The translations under genes were made by a program, and so were the position numbers. The notes under the pieces were generated by a model, which did not search any database, had not been told where the DNA came from, and worked only from the letters and a program-made list of their open reading frames with translations. Below are positions 22,528-32,560 of a stretch of 64,000 nt of DNA, piece by piece; the first letter of the stretch is position 1; every line of letters starts with the position of its first letter. The stretch lies in the NCBI GenBank assembly GCA_050084985.1, contig JBITNC010000001.1, forward strand, positions 90,086,001-90,150,000, written 5' to 3'. The stretch comes from Nageia nagi (lineage: Eukaryota; Pinophyta).

Positions 22528-24626
22528 TGTTGTTCTTCGAGTGACACTGAGAGGGGGGGGGGGTGAATCAGTGTATATAAAAATTATCACTATCCAATCT
22601 TCTTTAATAATGATAGATTAAAAGCTAGAGAAAATGAGCAAGCACACCAGTACATCACACAACACCAGATGTAACGAGGTTCACCAGTTTGGCTACATCC
22701 CCGAAAATGACTGCTTGGACACCAATCCAAATCCAGCCATTAAAGAAAGCTTACAGATTCACAGCACCAACTGTGAAGGGTAGCACCAACTACCACTTTG
22801 AGAATAGCAGCACCTACTGCTTGGAGCACCAACTCCAGCTCTCAAATCCACTCCAGCTCTCAAATCCACAGCACCAACTGTGAAGGGTAGCACCAACTAC
22901 CACTTTAGAATTAGCAGCACCGACTGCTTGGAGCACCAACTCCAGCTATCAAGCACCAACTTGATAGAACATTCAAATGGAGAAAAGATTCTGTTCTAGA
23001 AGACCCTCAATGGTCTAGCTCTAATGCTCACTTCATACACTTCGGATATTTCACTTTACACACAGCACTTGCTTTCACTCACTTCTCTGCTCACCACATT
23101 CATGCGATTACCTGTGTTTTTATACTTTACTTTTCGCACTTCTCTTCACACACTCTGCACACACTTCGCACACCCTTCACTTTCTTTTTTTATTACACCG
23201 AGAAACCAACCCTTATATCTGCATGTCCCATTACCTGCTTCACTTCTCCTTGAGCTGTGAAACCGTAACTACCACTTTTCTTGAGCTGTGCACTCATAAC
23301 TTCCTTTCTCCTCGAGCTGTGCAATCATAACTTGCATTGTCCTCCAGCTGTGCAATCTCAGCTACTTCTCTCCTCGAGCTGTGCACTCATTACTTGCATT
23401 ATTCTCAAGCTGTGCAATCTCAGCTACTTCTCTCCTCGAGCTGTGCAATCATAACTTACATTGTCCTCCAGCTGTGCAATCTCAGCTACTTCTCTCCTCG
23501 AGCTGTGCACTCATAACTTCTTGCCATTTTCACACTGTTCACACTGCAACTCTCTGCTCCTTTTCTTACATCCATTTTTCACATTATTCCTATACTTAAC
23601 CGTTACACATCAAGAACACTCCTAGAAACTGTTCCTGTCATTATACGTTATCAACAGAATCCTTGTTTGTAACTGACGAACGCCTTTATTTCTCAGACAG
23701 AGTTGTTTTGACAAGTATACCTCTTTCTTCATGAATTTCAGCTAATTCCGGATTCTTTTATTCTTCACTATGGTGTTTCTTACGATTCCGGACCCTTTGT
23801 CTTCTTCATAATAGCTTTTCTGATAATTCCGGACTCTTTTCCTCGCTTACCGGATGTTTACTATATATATTGTGTTGTCATCATTCTCCGAACTCTGGAA
23901 ATAGAATAAAACGCTTTCCGCATGATGTCATCATTTCCGGACCTTTACCTCCGAACGTTTGTTTCTGGATCTTTACCTCCGGACGTTTGTTTCCGGACTT
24001 TTGAACTCTGCATAATGATGTCATCACTTCCGGACTCCGGAAATAGAGTAAAACGCTTCTTGCATGATGTCATCATCTTCATACTCCGGAAGAGAGTTCC
24101 AATGTTTCTGCGTGGCTCTCCGAACTTTTCAACACCAACTGCTAACGTCATCTTCTCCGGACACTTATCTCCGGACTTTTGTCTCCGGACTTTTCAATCT
24201 CTCTTTGCCGATCTCATTTCTGCATTCCGGAATGCTTTGTTCGCTGACTCCGGCTCTTTGATTATTCTTTGCTGACCTCATCGTCTCCGGAACCCGGTTC
24301 CATTCACAAATGTGAACATCGTTCTCCCCGTGACGTCATCTCTTGCTTCCGGAATGTTTTACTCGCTGGCTCCGGCACTTTGATCGCTCCTTGCTGACCT
24401 CATCACTTCCGGACTCTGGTTTTGGGTGAAGGCCCGAAATCGCTGATGTCATTTCTTCCGGAACTAGATCAACCAATCACACTTCTCTTCCGGAACACAG
24501 TTAAACCTCCGAAACCTGATCAAACAGTCTCGCTTCACTTCCGGAACTTAGTTAATCCTCCGGAACCCGATCAATATCTTGTTGACAACAATTACAATCA
24601 CACTTCTCAATCACACATACTCAACA
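22528..24626 (-). repeat. 5' LTR of Sirevirus-like copia
   Basis: 2099 bp, nearly identical to 15078-17174, with the same ends and internal repeat blocks. Confidence 0.95.
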
Positions 24627-24701
24627 GTGTTGGCAGACATGGAAAGCGATAGCTAAAAAGAAAGAAATAAGAAAAATTCAAAACTTTTTCTTTTTTGAAA
24701 C

Positions 24702-24806
24702 TCCGGTGACCTAAATACGAACGTCGGTGACTGTTACTAAACACCGGCGACTTAAAGATGAATGCTGATGATCGAAACTAAATGTCGATGACTGGGAGTA
24801 AAGTGC
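24702..24806. repeat. Degenerate ~20-bp tandem repeat, cluster 2
   Basis: Five units of 20-22 bp with core (C/T)CGGTGACT followed by A-rich text, for example TCGGTGACTGTTACTAAACA and CCGGCGACTTAAAG. Related clusters lie at 14696-14765 and 25495-25602. Confidence 0.6.
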
Positions 24807-25290
24807 TACATTTGGAAATAGCCCTAAAAACATTAAGTTTTTCTCAAGGATAGCCTTAAATTGGTCAAGAAAATCAAATAATGATAAAATGTGATGTATC
24901 TTTGTTACATGAGATCATCTTGAAACCCTGTTGTCGGGACAAAGGACAACACCATCAAAACTCATATACTAAGGAAGGCTTATACGGTACATGTGCACTT
25001 AGACATACAAAATGACATAACAGAAATGTCATGCAACTATCACACAAGCTCAACACATTGTCATACCGAAAATAGTTACTTCTAAGGTATGTGCAAATTT
25101 GTTTTCAAAATTACATCGAATGTAAAAAGAAAACACATTTTATCATAGTCTGATAAATCAAAAGTTTGATTCACCTAAGAAATTGAGTCAAAACTTATAT
25201 CATAAAAAGACAACAACAAACAGTCAAGCAATAAAATTTCCCATTCTATATTTTTGAAATCATCAATCACATTTTTTGGTTGATAATTTC

Positions 25291-25304
25291 AAAAAGGGGC
25301 AAAA
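25291..25304 (+). other. Polypurine tract before Tat1 3' LTR
   Basis: AAAAAGGGGCAAAA directly before TGTAGACACC. One C interrupts the purines. Confidence 0.65.
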
Positions 25305-25494
25305 TGTAGACACCTAAAAATGTCCCTCTTTAACCAAGTAAACATTAGAATAATCATAACTTGGTGTGACAACATAAAATATGTTTAGAAACCCTATTAT
25401 TGGATAGCTCTCATCGAGTGCATGCAAAATGGATGGTCACATGGCCCTTTTTCGATGAAATTTGACTGTTAGGTGATCGTTTTAATATAGTTAA

Positions 25495-25602
25495 CCAGTC
25501 GTCGGTGTTCTATATCAAACGTCGATGTTTTGAGGTGATCACCGACGTTTTGAGGCAATCACCGGCATTCGACATACAAACGCCAGCGACTCTGCAACAC
25601 CT
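25495..25602. repeat. Degenerate ~20-bp tandem repeat, cluster 3, inside LTR
   Basis: Five units with cores GTCGGTGTT, GTCGATGTTTTGAGG, CCGACGTTTTGAGG, CCGGCATTCG and GCCAGCGACT. Same family as the clusters in the PMD intron and upstream region. Confidence 0.6.
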
Positions 25603-25733
25603 GAACAAAAAATCAAAAAAGGAAGTTGGAACGCTTCACCTTCCAAGATGAGGTGGATAGAGGGGGTCAGTTACGACTTATGGTGGCTCTTCACTTCCCC
25701 TTTCCAGCCTTGGAACGTCTCACCTAAAAAATC

Positions 25734-25741
25734 TATAAATA
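25734..25741 (+). promoter_or_regulatory. TATA box in putative Tat1 LTR
   Basis: TATAAATA, about 430 bp into the putative LTR. Confidence 0.5.
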
Positions 25742-26172
25742 CAAGCTAATACAAAGCAAATGGTGATCAATTTTTGAAACCCCAATTGAACCCATTTTTG
25801 AAGTAGGGTAATGCTACCAAAATCTTGTGAGCTTATACATTTTATTATTTTATGCTAGTTTCAATTCAATGCAATGTCATACATAGATGCTTTGATGTTA
25901 TTGTCTTTTGCATGTGTGTAGGGTTTACAGGTTCATATCAAAAAGAGAAGCAAGCAACTCAAAAACAATGGAGATCTAATACTCTTATTTTGGCACATAG
26001 CATTTGTAAAAGTCCCTTCTAAGGGCAAATTGTAGTTTGAACTAAGATTGAATATCATTTTGCAATTACAACATGTCTATCTATGTTATGTAATTTGAGG
26101 TTCAATGAAGATTGAAGAATAATTTTTATTTTATGTTATTCTATATTCCAGCTCAATTTTCATTGCAACACA

Positions 26173-26405
26173 TATACTCTCAAAAAGTGTGATATCATTG
26201 CTCAAAACTAGTGGGGTTTGTTGAATATGGATTTATGAACATCTCCCATCGATTTCTCCTAAAAATGTGACATCATTAATCAAAACTAGCGGGGTCTGTT
26301 GAATATAGAGTTATGAATATCTCCCACCAATTTCTCCTAAAAAATGTGATGTCATCACTTAAAATTGGTAGTGTTTGTTGAATGAAGAGTTGTGAACATC
26401 TCTTG
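26173..26405. repeat. ~78-bp tandem repeat, three copies
   Basis: Units begin AAAAAGTGTGATATCATT, AAAAATGTGACATCATTA and AAAAAATGTGATGTCATC and each ends near CATCTCCCATCGATTTCTCC. The start of each unit resembles the 79-bp repeats in the Tat2 LTRs. Confidence 0.75.
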
Positions 26406-27285
26406 CTATGAAGAACTTTAGGACCACCCATTAACTAAGCCATGTGGAGCCTACTAATTTTCATCAAAACATATGATATTATTATTGGATTTTCATGGGA
26501 CCTACTTAACTTTACTTTTATGATAATGCCCATTACATGACTTAACCAAAACTTGACACCTATATACAACATGTCCTAGAAATAACTCCCATACTATACA
26601 AGATCGAAACTTAAGTAACTAGACTTGAGAAAGGGCTTGGACATAATACTTGAAATTAAGACCCAAAGTATATACACCAAAACATAAGTAACTTGAGTCT
26701 TAATAGTTTCTAAACTTGACTTAGACATATACATATACTTTATACAATACTTCTCGAAAACAACACTCAAAATAGACCTAAACAAATCTTGAAAATGACT
26801 CTATATAATACTTCTCAAGAATGACTTAGACAAATACAAACTATATGCAATACTTCTTGAGAATGATTGATAAACTTCACCCAGCTATGACTCATACATA
26901 TATCCTAAATATGACTCACTATGTACAAACAACACCTATCTTATGACAAAATGGCAATTGACTATGACTCGATAATACAAACATGATCCGAAAATACCTT
27001 AAACAATACCAAGCCATAGCTAAGTGTATATATATACAATGTAAACTTAGGACTGAATTTTGTACAAGTATTTACAATGAGAAAGAAAGGGAAATAAGAA
27101 ATGGGAAATATCGAAGAAATATTATTAGGAGAGAAGAATGAATGAAAGAATGAAAGAATATTACCCCTAAATTTTTAATTTTGCAAGAATAATAGTTAGT
27201 AAAATGATAAATATGATCCAAGGTTCCAAAGAAATAGTATAATAATTTGATTAAAGATTCCAATCAACTCAAAGAAAATTGTAGG
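26406..27285. other. Old AT-rich sequence, no gene
   Basis: No coding region. From about 26560 to 26960 it holds loosely repeated phrases such as CAATACTTCTCAAGAATGA and ATATGACTC. At 27285 it meets the duplication left by the young copia and continues at 35855. Confidence 0.5.
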
Positions 27286-27290
27286 AATCC
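27286..27290. repeat. Target-site duplication AATCC, left
   Basis: Matches 35850-35854. Confidence 0.9.
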
Positions 27291-27779
27291 TGAAGGATTT
27301 GAACTAGATCTAAACAAATCCTCTAGGACCTTAGACTAGGAAACTCAAGTGTACACAAGATAACACAATCACTCAAGATAACACATCAATATAATGTGGT
27401 TCCTCCCTCCTTGGGAGTACATCCACAACTAGTTCTCTTATTCTCAAATCTATGTCTCTCTTACAACTATTCTCTAGCTCTCTCCTACACAACCAAGTAG
27501 AGTAATTTTACTCAAAACTTAGATATGTTTACATGAGGAGAGGCCCTCTATTTATAGGTTGAGAGCACCTCCCTAACCTTCCTTTAACCCAAGGGTAAGG
27601 TTAGGGTTACATTAAATGTACCACCAAACTTCAACCTACCAACTAACTCCTTTGGTAAAGTCAAAGTCTATACATTAAAGAATTCTATTAATCACTTAAG
27701 GTATCTACATACCCTTAAGTGATTAATTGAATTTACAAGGAGTCTAGATATTCACAATATTTCATTACAAATTCTAACA
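27291..27779 (-). repeat. 3' LTR of young copia
   Basis: 489 bp from TGAAGG to CTAACA. TATAAATAG on the - strand at 27548-27556. Matches 35361-35849 with one difference (G/T near 27610). Confidence 0.95.
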
Positions 27780-27793
27780 CTCCCCCTTAATGC
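27780..27793 (-). other. Polypurine tract of young copia
   Basis: - strand GCATTAAGGGGGAG directly before the 3' LTR. Confidence 0.9.
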
Positions 27794-28607
27794 AATATTG
27801 GGATAGAGCGTAGAAGAGAGAAGAGAGAGAGTAAGAGAGAGTTCTCCTCCATAGAGATACAAGTGGAGATGAGAACTTTTACATATTTTGAGAATCTTTT
27901 TGAGAACTAGTATGAGACTCACTACATTACCATTTGACAAAAAATGGTTTACAATACAATCATTAACCACAACTGGTTTCACTGTACATAGTAGTCGATC
28001 AACTTTAAGCTGACATGTGAGTCTCCATGAGTTTGCTTTCACAAGGTGAGTAACCTGCATTTCTAAAGAAGATCCTGCATGTTACAAGCAACTCATGAAC
28101 AAAATCAGTTAGATGCATCATATATTCAAATAAAGAGAATCAAATAATGTCATCTTATAAATAACTGATCAATGGTGCACTATAAGCCATCACAGAGATG
28201 CCAATCCATTACTCATAGTCACCTGTTGTATATAGACATGTGTTGATTTTAAAAATAGAGCATAAAAATTGTACAAAGTTTCTCACGCAGAGCAAACTCA
28301 CCACGGAGGTATAGAATGTACAACAAGTTCGTCACGCAGAGCGAACTTACCACGGAGGTATATTAAATTACATGCTCAAAATTTGTACAATAAGTTTCTC
28401 ACGCAGAGCAAACTCACCACGGAGGTATAAAATGTACAACAAGTTTTTCACGCAGAGCAAACTTACCACTGAGGTATAAAATAATCAACACTCTATAACA
28501 ACAATTGTACAACAAGTTTGTCACACAGAGCAAACTTACCACGGAGGTCTAGAATGTACAATCAAAAAAGGCCTCTTAGAGGTGAAGTTGTCATCACTAA
28601 CAAAAGT
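27794..28607 (-). other. Young copia 3' untranslated region
   Basis: No gene. It contains GA-rich text near the purine tract and five copies of a hairpin repeat at 28270-28560. Confidence 0.7.
28270..28560 (-). repeat. Five hairpin repeats before copia 3' LTR
   Basis: Five copies of a ~45-bp unit with TCACGCAGAG and CCACGGAGGTATA. Copies 2 (28325-28348) and 5 (28514-28537) form perfect 7-bp stems around a 10-base loop (AAGTTCG/CGAACTT and AAGTTTG/CAAACTT); the other three keep 5-6 pairs. Confidence 0.8.
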
Positions 28608-30671
28608 TTAAACTTCACTCCCCCTTGAGGGCAACTTCACCAACCCTAGAGAATCCCTAAGCTTGCAGAACTGAGCTTCAGGAAGGGGCTTGGTGAACAA
28701 ATCAGCGGAGTTGTCAGTAGATGGACAATACTGCAAGTGTATGATGTCATCTAGAACCTTCTCCCTGATAAAATGAGCTTGGATTTCTACATGTTTGGTT
28801 CGCTGATGGAACACAGGATTCTTAGCCAAAGAGATAGCCGATTGATTATCTGACGAAATAAGAGATGGGCCATTTTGCTTATACCCAATTTCGTTCAGAA
28901 GATGTCTTAGCCAAATAGCTTCTTGGGCGGCAACAGACATGGCTCGATATTCAGCTTCAGTGGTAGAAAGAGTCACAGTAGGTTGCTTCTTGGAAGCCCA
29001 AGAGATAGCACCTGAACCAATGCTAAACACATATGCAGAGGTTGATTTTCTATCATCTCTATCTCCCCCATAATCAGAATCTGAGAACCCTGAGAGAACA
29101 ATCGAGGGCACTTGGGAATACTTAAGAGCAAGATCCTTTGTCCCTGCGACATACCTCAAGATTTGCTTAACAGCATTGAGGTGTTCAACATATGGTTTTT
29201 GCATGAATCGTGCCATCAGATTCACTGCAAAGGTAATATCAGGTTGAGAGATAGTCAGATACAGAAGACTACCAATCAATTGTCTATAAGCTGTAGCATC
29301 AGCCAACTGAGAATCTGAGCTCAGTGAGACAACGATTCCAGGAGAAACAGGTATGGCAGCATATTTACACTCTTCCATTCCAAACTTTTGCAAGATGTAT
29401 GATATATACTTAGATTGACTAAGATAAGTACAATCTTTGTGTTGGTATACTTGCATCCCAAGATAGTAATGCAATAGACCTAGATCAGTCATTTCAAATG
29501 TTGCCTTGAGTTTGGAGATGCACTCTTGGATGATTTCAATATTATTGCCTGTTATGAGAAGATCATCCACATAAAGGAGAATTATGACCACGTCTTGTCC
29601 TTGATTGAGTACATATAGATCTGAATCTGAGAAGCACTTGGAAAAACCAATATCTGCAAAGAATCCTGAAATTTTCTTGTACCATGCTCTAGGTGCTTGC
29701 TTAAGTCCATACAAAGACTTCTTTAGCTTACACACAAGAGACTCTTTTCCTTCTGAAATAAATCCTTCTGGTTGATTCATGTAGATTTCAACATCTAAGT
29801 CCCCATTGAGAAATGCACTTTTGACATCAAGTTGAAAAGCTTTCCATCCTTGAGCTGCAGAAAGAGCAAGAATTATTCTGACAGTAGGCATCTTGGCCAC
29901 AGGAGCAAAGGTTTCCTCATAATCAATACCATATTTCTGAGCGAATCCTTTGGCCACTAATCTAGCCTTATATTTTTCAATTTTTCCATCAGAATTGTAC
30001 TTGACCTTGTATATCCATTTATTGCCAATCACATTTTTCTCATTGGGATAAGGAACCAAATCCCAAGTTTCATTTTTCATGAGAGCCTCATACTCGACTT
30101 TCATAGCTTCCATCCAACACTCTTGCTTGGAAGCTTCTTTGAAGGTTGATGGCTCATGCATATTATCAATTTTGGCAAATAAGGATTTATTCAAGGTCAT
30201 ACTTCTTGTAATTCTCTGTGCTGGAGAATTTTGCTCTTGTGGTGACTTCTCTACATGATCATCCAACCAGTTAGGTGCAGGCGAAGAATCATCTGTATCA
30301 GACATTTCAGCATGAGAGGTCGTATCCTCAGAAAGTTCATTGAACTTAACATCCCTAGACACAAAGACTATTTTATGGGATGAAGAGTAGAGCCTGTAAC
30401 CTCTATGTTGATTATCATACCCCACAAAGATGCATTTTTCTGATCGTTTATCGAGCTTCTTTCTTTTCTCTGAGGTAATGAAGGCAAATGCATCACAATC
30501 GAAGACCCTGAAGTGTGAGAGGTTAGGTTTCTTTCCTGTCCATGCTTCATATGGAGTTTTACCTTCAACTGCCTTAGTAGGACACCTATTTAGGGTGTGA
30601 ATAGCAGTGTGAACAACTTCGCCCCATAAGAAACTAGGAAGGTTACCCAACATGCATCTTGCCATTTCCAT
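28608..30671 (-). pseudogene. Young copia pol: integrase C-terminus, RT, RNase H
   Basis: A 687-codon frame. It begins after the integrase catalytic Glu region (MEMARCMLGNLPSFLW), continues through the copia integrase tail (TPYEAWTGKKPNLSHFRVFD) and a Ser/Asp-rich linker. RT follows with [17 protein letters not shown] and YVDDLLITGNN (around residue 360), then RNase H with TEAEYRAMSVAAQEAIWL and KHVEIQAHFI. It ends 15 bases before the repeat-bearing 3' region. The frame is open upstream of its first Met as far as a TGA at 30735-30737, which replaces a residue inside integrase. Catalytic motifs look intact. Confidence 0.9.
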
Positions 30672-32533
30672 AATGGTGCGATTCTTCCTTTCAGCAACTC
30701 CATTTTGTTGAGGGGTGTAAGGGATTGTGAATTGTCACTTAATCCCATGTTTAACACAAAAGCGTTAAACTCATTGCTATTATATTCACCCCCATTGTCC
30801 GATCTCAGCATTTTGATCTTAAAATCAGTTTGATTTTCAACAAGTGCCTTGAAGTCTTGAAACCTGTCAAAAGTTTGATCCTTGTGCTCAAGTAGATAAC
30901 CAAATGTCATCCTACTGAAGTCATCAATGAAGGTCAGAACATAAGAAGCTCCACCTAGTGACTTAGTCTGAAAAGGACCCATCAAATCTGAATGCACAAG
31001 CTGAAGAGGACAAGTAGCCCAAGTTGCCTTATCTTTTTCAAACTTTTGCCTATGCATCTTTCCTAGAATGCACCTTTCACAAAGACCAACTGTGGGTGAA
31101 ATATTAGGTAAACCTTCCACAAGTTCTTGAGTTTTCATAGCTTGAATACTCTTGTGGTTAAGGTGTCCTAATCGTTGATGCCAAAGATTACCTTTTGAAC
31201 AAACATTTGTAGCAAGACAAATCTTTGAAGGTACTTGATCCACAATATAAAGGTCATTCTTTACTGATCCTTTCATCAAAGTGACAAGTCCTTTCTTAAC
31301 ACACCAAGAGTGTGAGGTAAACTCAAATGAGCATCCTTTCCTTGTAATATGAATCACAGAGATGAGATTCATCCTTAGTTTAGGCACATAAAAGATATTA
31401 TCAAGAGTCTTTCCATGAATCTTCACACTTCCTATTCCGTGAACATCAAGGACTATATTATCACCTATCACAACTGCATCCTTTTTGTACTTATGAAAGT
31501 TTTCAAACTTATCTTTTTCATAACACATGTGATTAGTGCATCCTGTATCAACAATCCAATCATTTGAAATAGTTTGAGTCATTGAGTAGTAGGCAACAGA
31601 AGCAGCATGCTTGTTCTTCTTTTTATTATTGAAAGTTCTCACATTTGCATTTCCCTTTCCTTTTTGAGCAAATTTCTTTTTGCGACAATCATACTCTTTG
31701 TGCCCAAAGATGCCACAGAAGTTACAATTCCCATCAAACTTTTCTTGAGGTGTTGGATTGCTTGATCCTGCTTTATCATTCATGTGCCTGTAGTTGCCAT
31801 GATTGTTGTTGTTGTTGCCCTTTTTGTCATACTTCCTGAAGGTAGATGAGGACTTGTTGTCTTTGAATTTGTAATGTTTGAACTTTTTCTTGAAAGGAGT
31901 TTTGGTTGCTCCTAGAGCAATGCTATGGTCCTTTGGAGAAAGGTTCAACATTTTCTTGTTCAAAGTTTCCTCATGCTTTAGAAGAAGTCTTGAAAGGTTA
32001 TCAAGTGAGATGACATCTTCTTCATCATCGAGCCTTGTTTCCATAATTGTGACAAAGTTGCTGAACTTTGTAGTAAGGCTTTGTAGAATGATGAAGACCA
32101 TGAACTCATCATTGATCCAGTTGCACCCACAACCAACCAGTTGTGTCCTGAGGTCAATGATTTTGTTTAAGTAGATGGAGGCACTTTCATCTTCACTTTG
32201 TCGATACTGCAACAACTTTTGTAGAATGGTAAACCTCCTTGAAAATTTGGACCCAAGGTAGATTTTCTTTAACCTATCCCAAGCTTCCTTTGCTGAAGTT
32301 GATGAAGAAATCATGAGAAGGACATCATCTGAAACTGCACGGTAAATCATAGAAGTTGCTAACTCATTCTTTGAGTTGTATACTTCAAGAGCCTTCTCAT
32401 CGGTAGGAGCAACCGCATCTTCACTAACTGTCTGCCATAGCTTTCTTGCTTGTAACTCGGCTTTCATACGTGGTTCCCATATTCCAAAGTTGGAACCATC
32501 GAGTATGTGCTTGGGAATGAAGGTTTCAACCAT
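30590..32533 (-). pseudogene. Young copia gag, protease and integrase N-terminus
   Basis: Open for about 647 codons from the likely start MVETFIPKHILDG (an in-frame Met lies nine codons further upstream). It has a copia gag capsid, CCHC knuckle CNFCGIFGHKEYDC (near 31720), and protease WIVDTGCTNHMC (near 31555). Then come the pre-integrase zinc region (LWHQRLGHLNH, CERCILGK) and integrase with VHSDLMGP and LRSDNGGEY, two catalytic Asp. Near 30757-30763 a missing base in a T run shifts the frame. The remaining about 50 codons read the wrong frame, so the third catalytic residue lies in the other frame. Confidence 0.9.
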
Positions 32534-32560
32534 TGCTACAAAAAACAAATGAATATGCAA

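Larger units (their letters stand above)
15078..24626 (-). mobile_element. Intact Sirevirus-like Ty1/copia retrotransposon
   Basis: The element is 9549 bp with 2.1-kb LTRs (15078-17174 and 22528-24626) and a perfect duplication GTGTT (15073-15077 and 24627-24631). On the - strand it reads 5' LTR, Met-tRNA primer site, one 1691-codon gag-pol ORF, several polypurine tracts, 3' LTR. By eye the LTRs differ at about 13 of 2098 positions, so insertion is recent. Long LTRs packed with palindromes, multiple purine tracts, a coiled-coil gag and several zinc knuckles all fit the Sirevirus group. It landed about 60 bp upstream of the PMD start codon. Confidence 0.95.
24632..25304. other. Upstream region of PMD gene and Tat1 spacer
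   Basis: No gene seen. This is the original upstream flank of the antisense PMD gene, pushed away by the copia insertion. It holds the 20-bp repeat cluster (24702-24806) and ends in the purine tract before the putative LTR. Confidence 0.5.
1..26169 (+). mobile_element. Tat1: giant Tat-type Ty3/gypsy retrotransposon, 5'-truncated by window
   Basis: The + strand reads gag C-terminus, protease, G-patch, RT, RNase H, second RNase H and integrase up to 6000. It continues through an extra ORF, an antisense PMD gene and a purine tract followed by TGTAGACACC at 25305, which I take as the start of the 3' LTR. Two later insertions (7879-11418 and 15078-24626) interrupt it; without them more than 12 kb of internal sequence remains in the window. 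The 5' LTR and primer site lie outside, so the unity of the element rests on strand agreement, the tract-plus-TG junction and a shared short repeat. The right end is a guess (a CA at about 26168). Several stops and frameshifts make it inactive. Confidence 0.6.
25305..26169 (+). repeat. Putative 3' LTR of Tat1
   Basis: Starts TGTAGACACC, a start often seen in plant Tat LTRs, next to a purine tract on the same strand as Tat1 pol. TATAAATA at 25734-25741 is a good promoter box. The 5' partner lies outside the window, so length and right end (a CA near 26168) are guesses. Confidence 0.5.

Noticed and set aside
27752-28060. 102-codon - strand frame spanning the copia purine tract and LTR border
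   Set aside because: Overlaps the non-coding 3' region and LTR; no motif.
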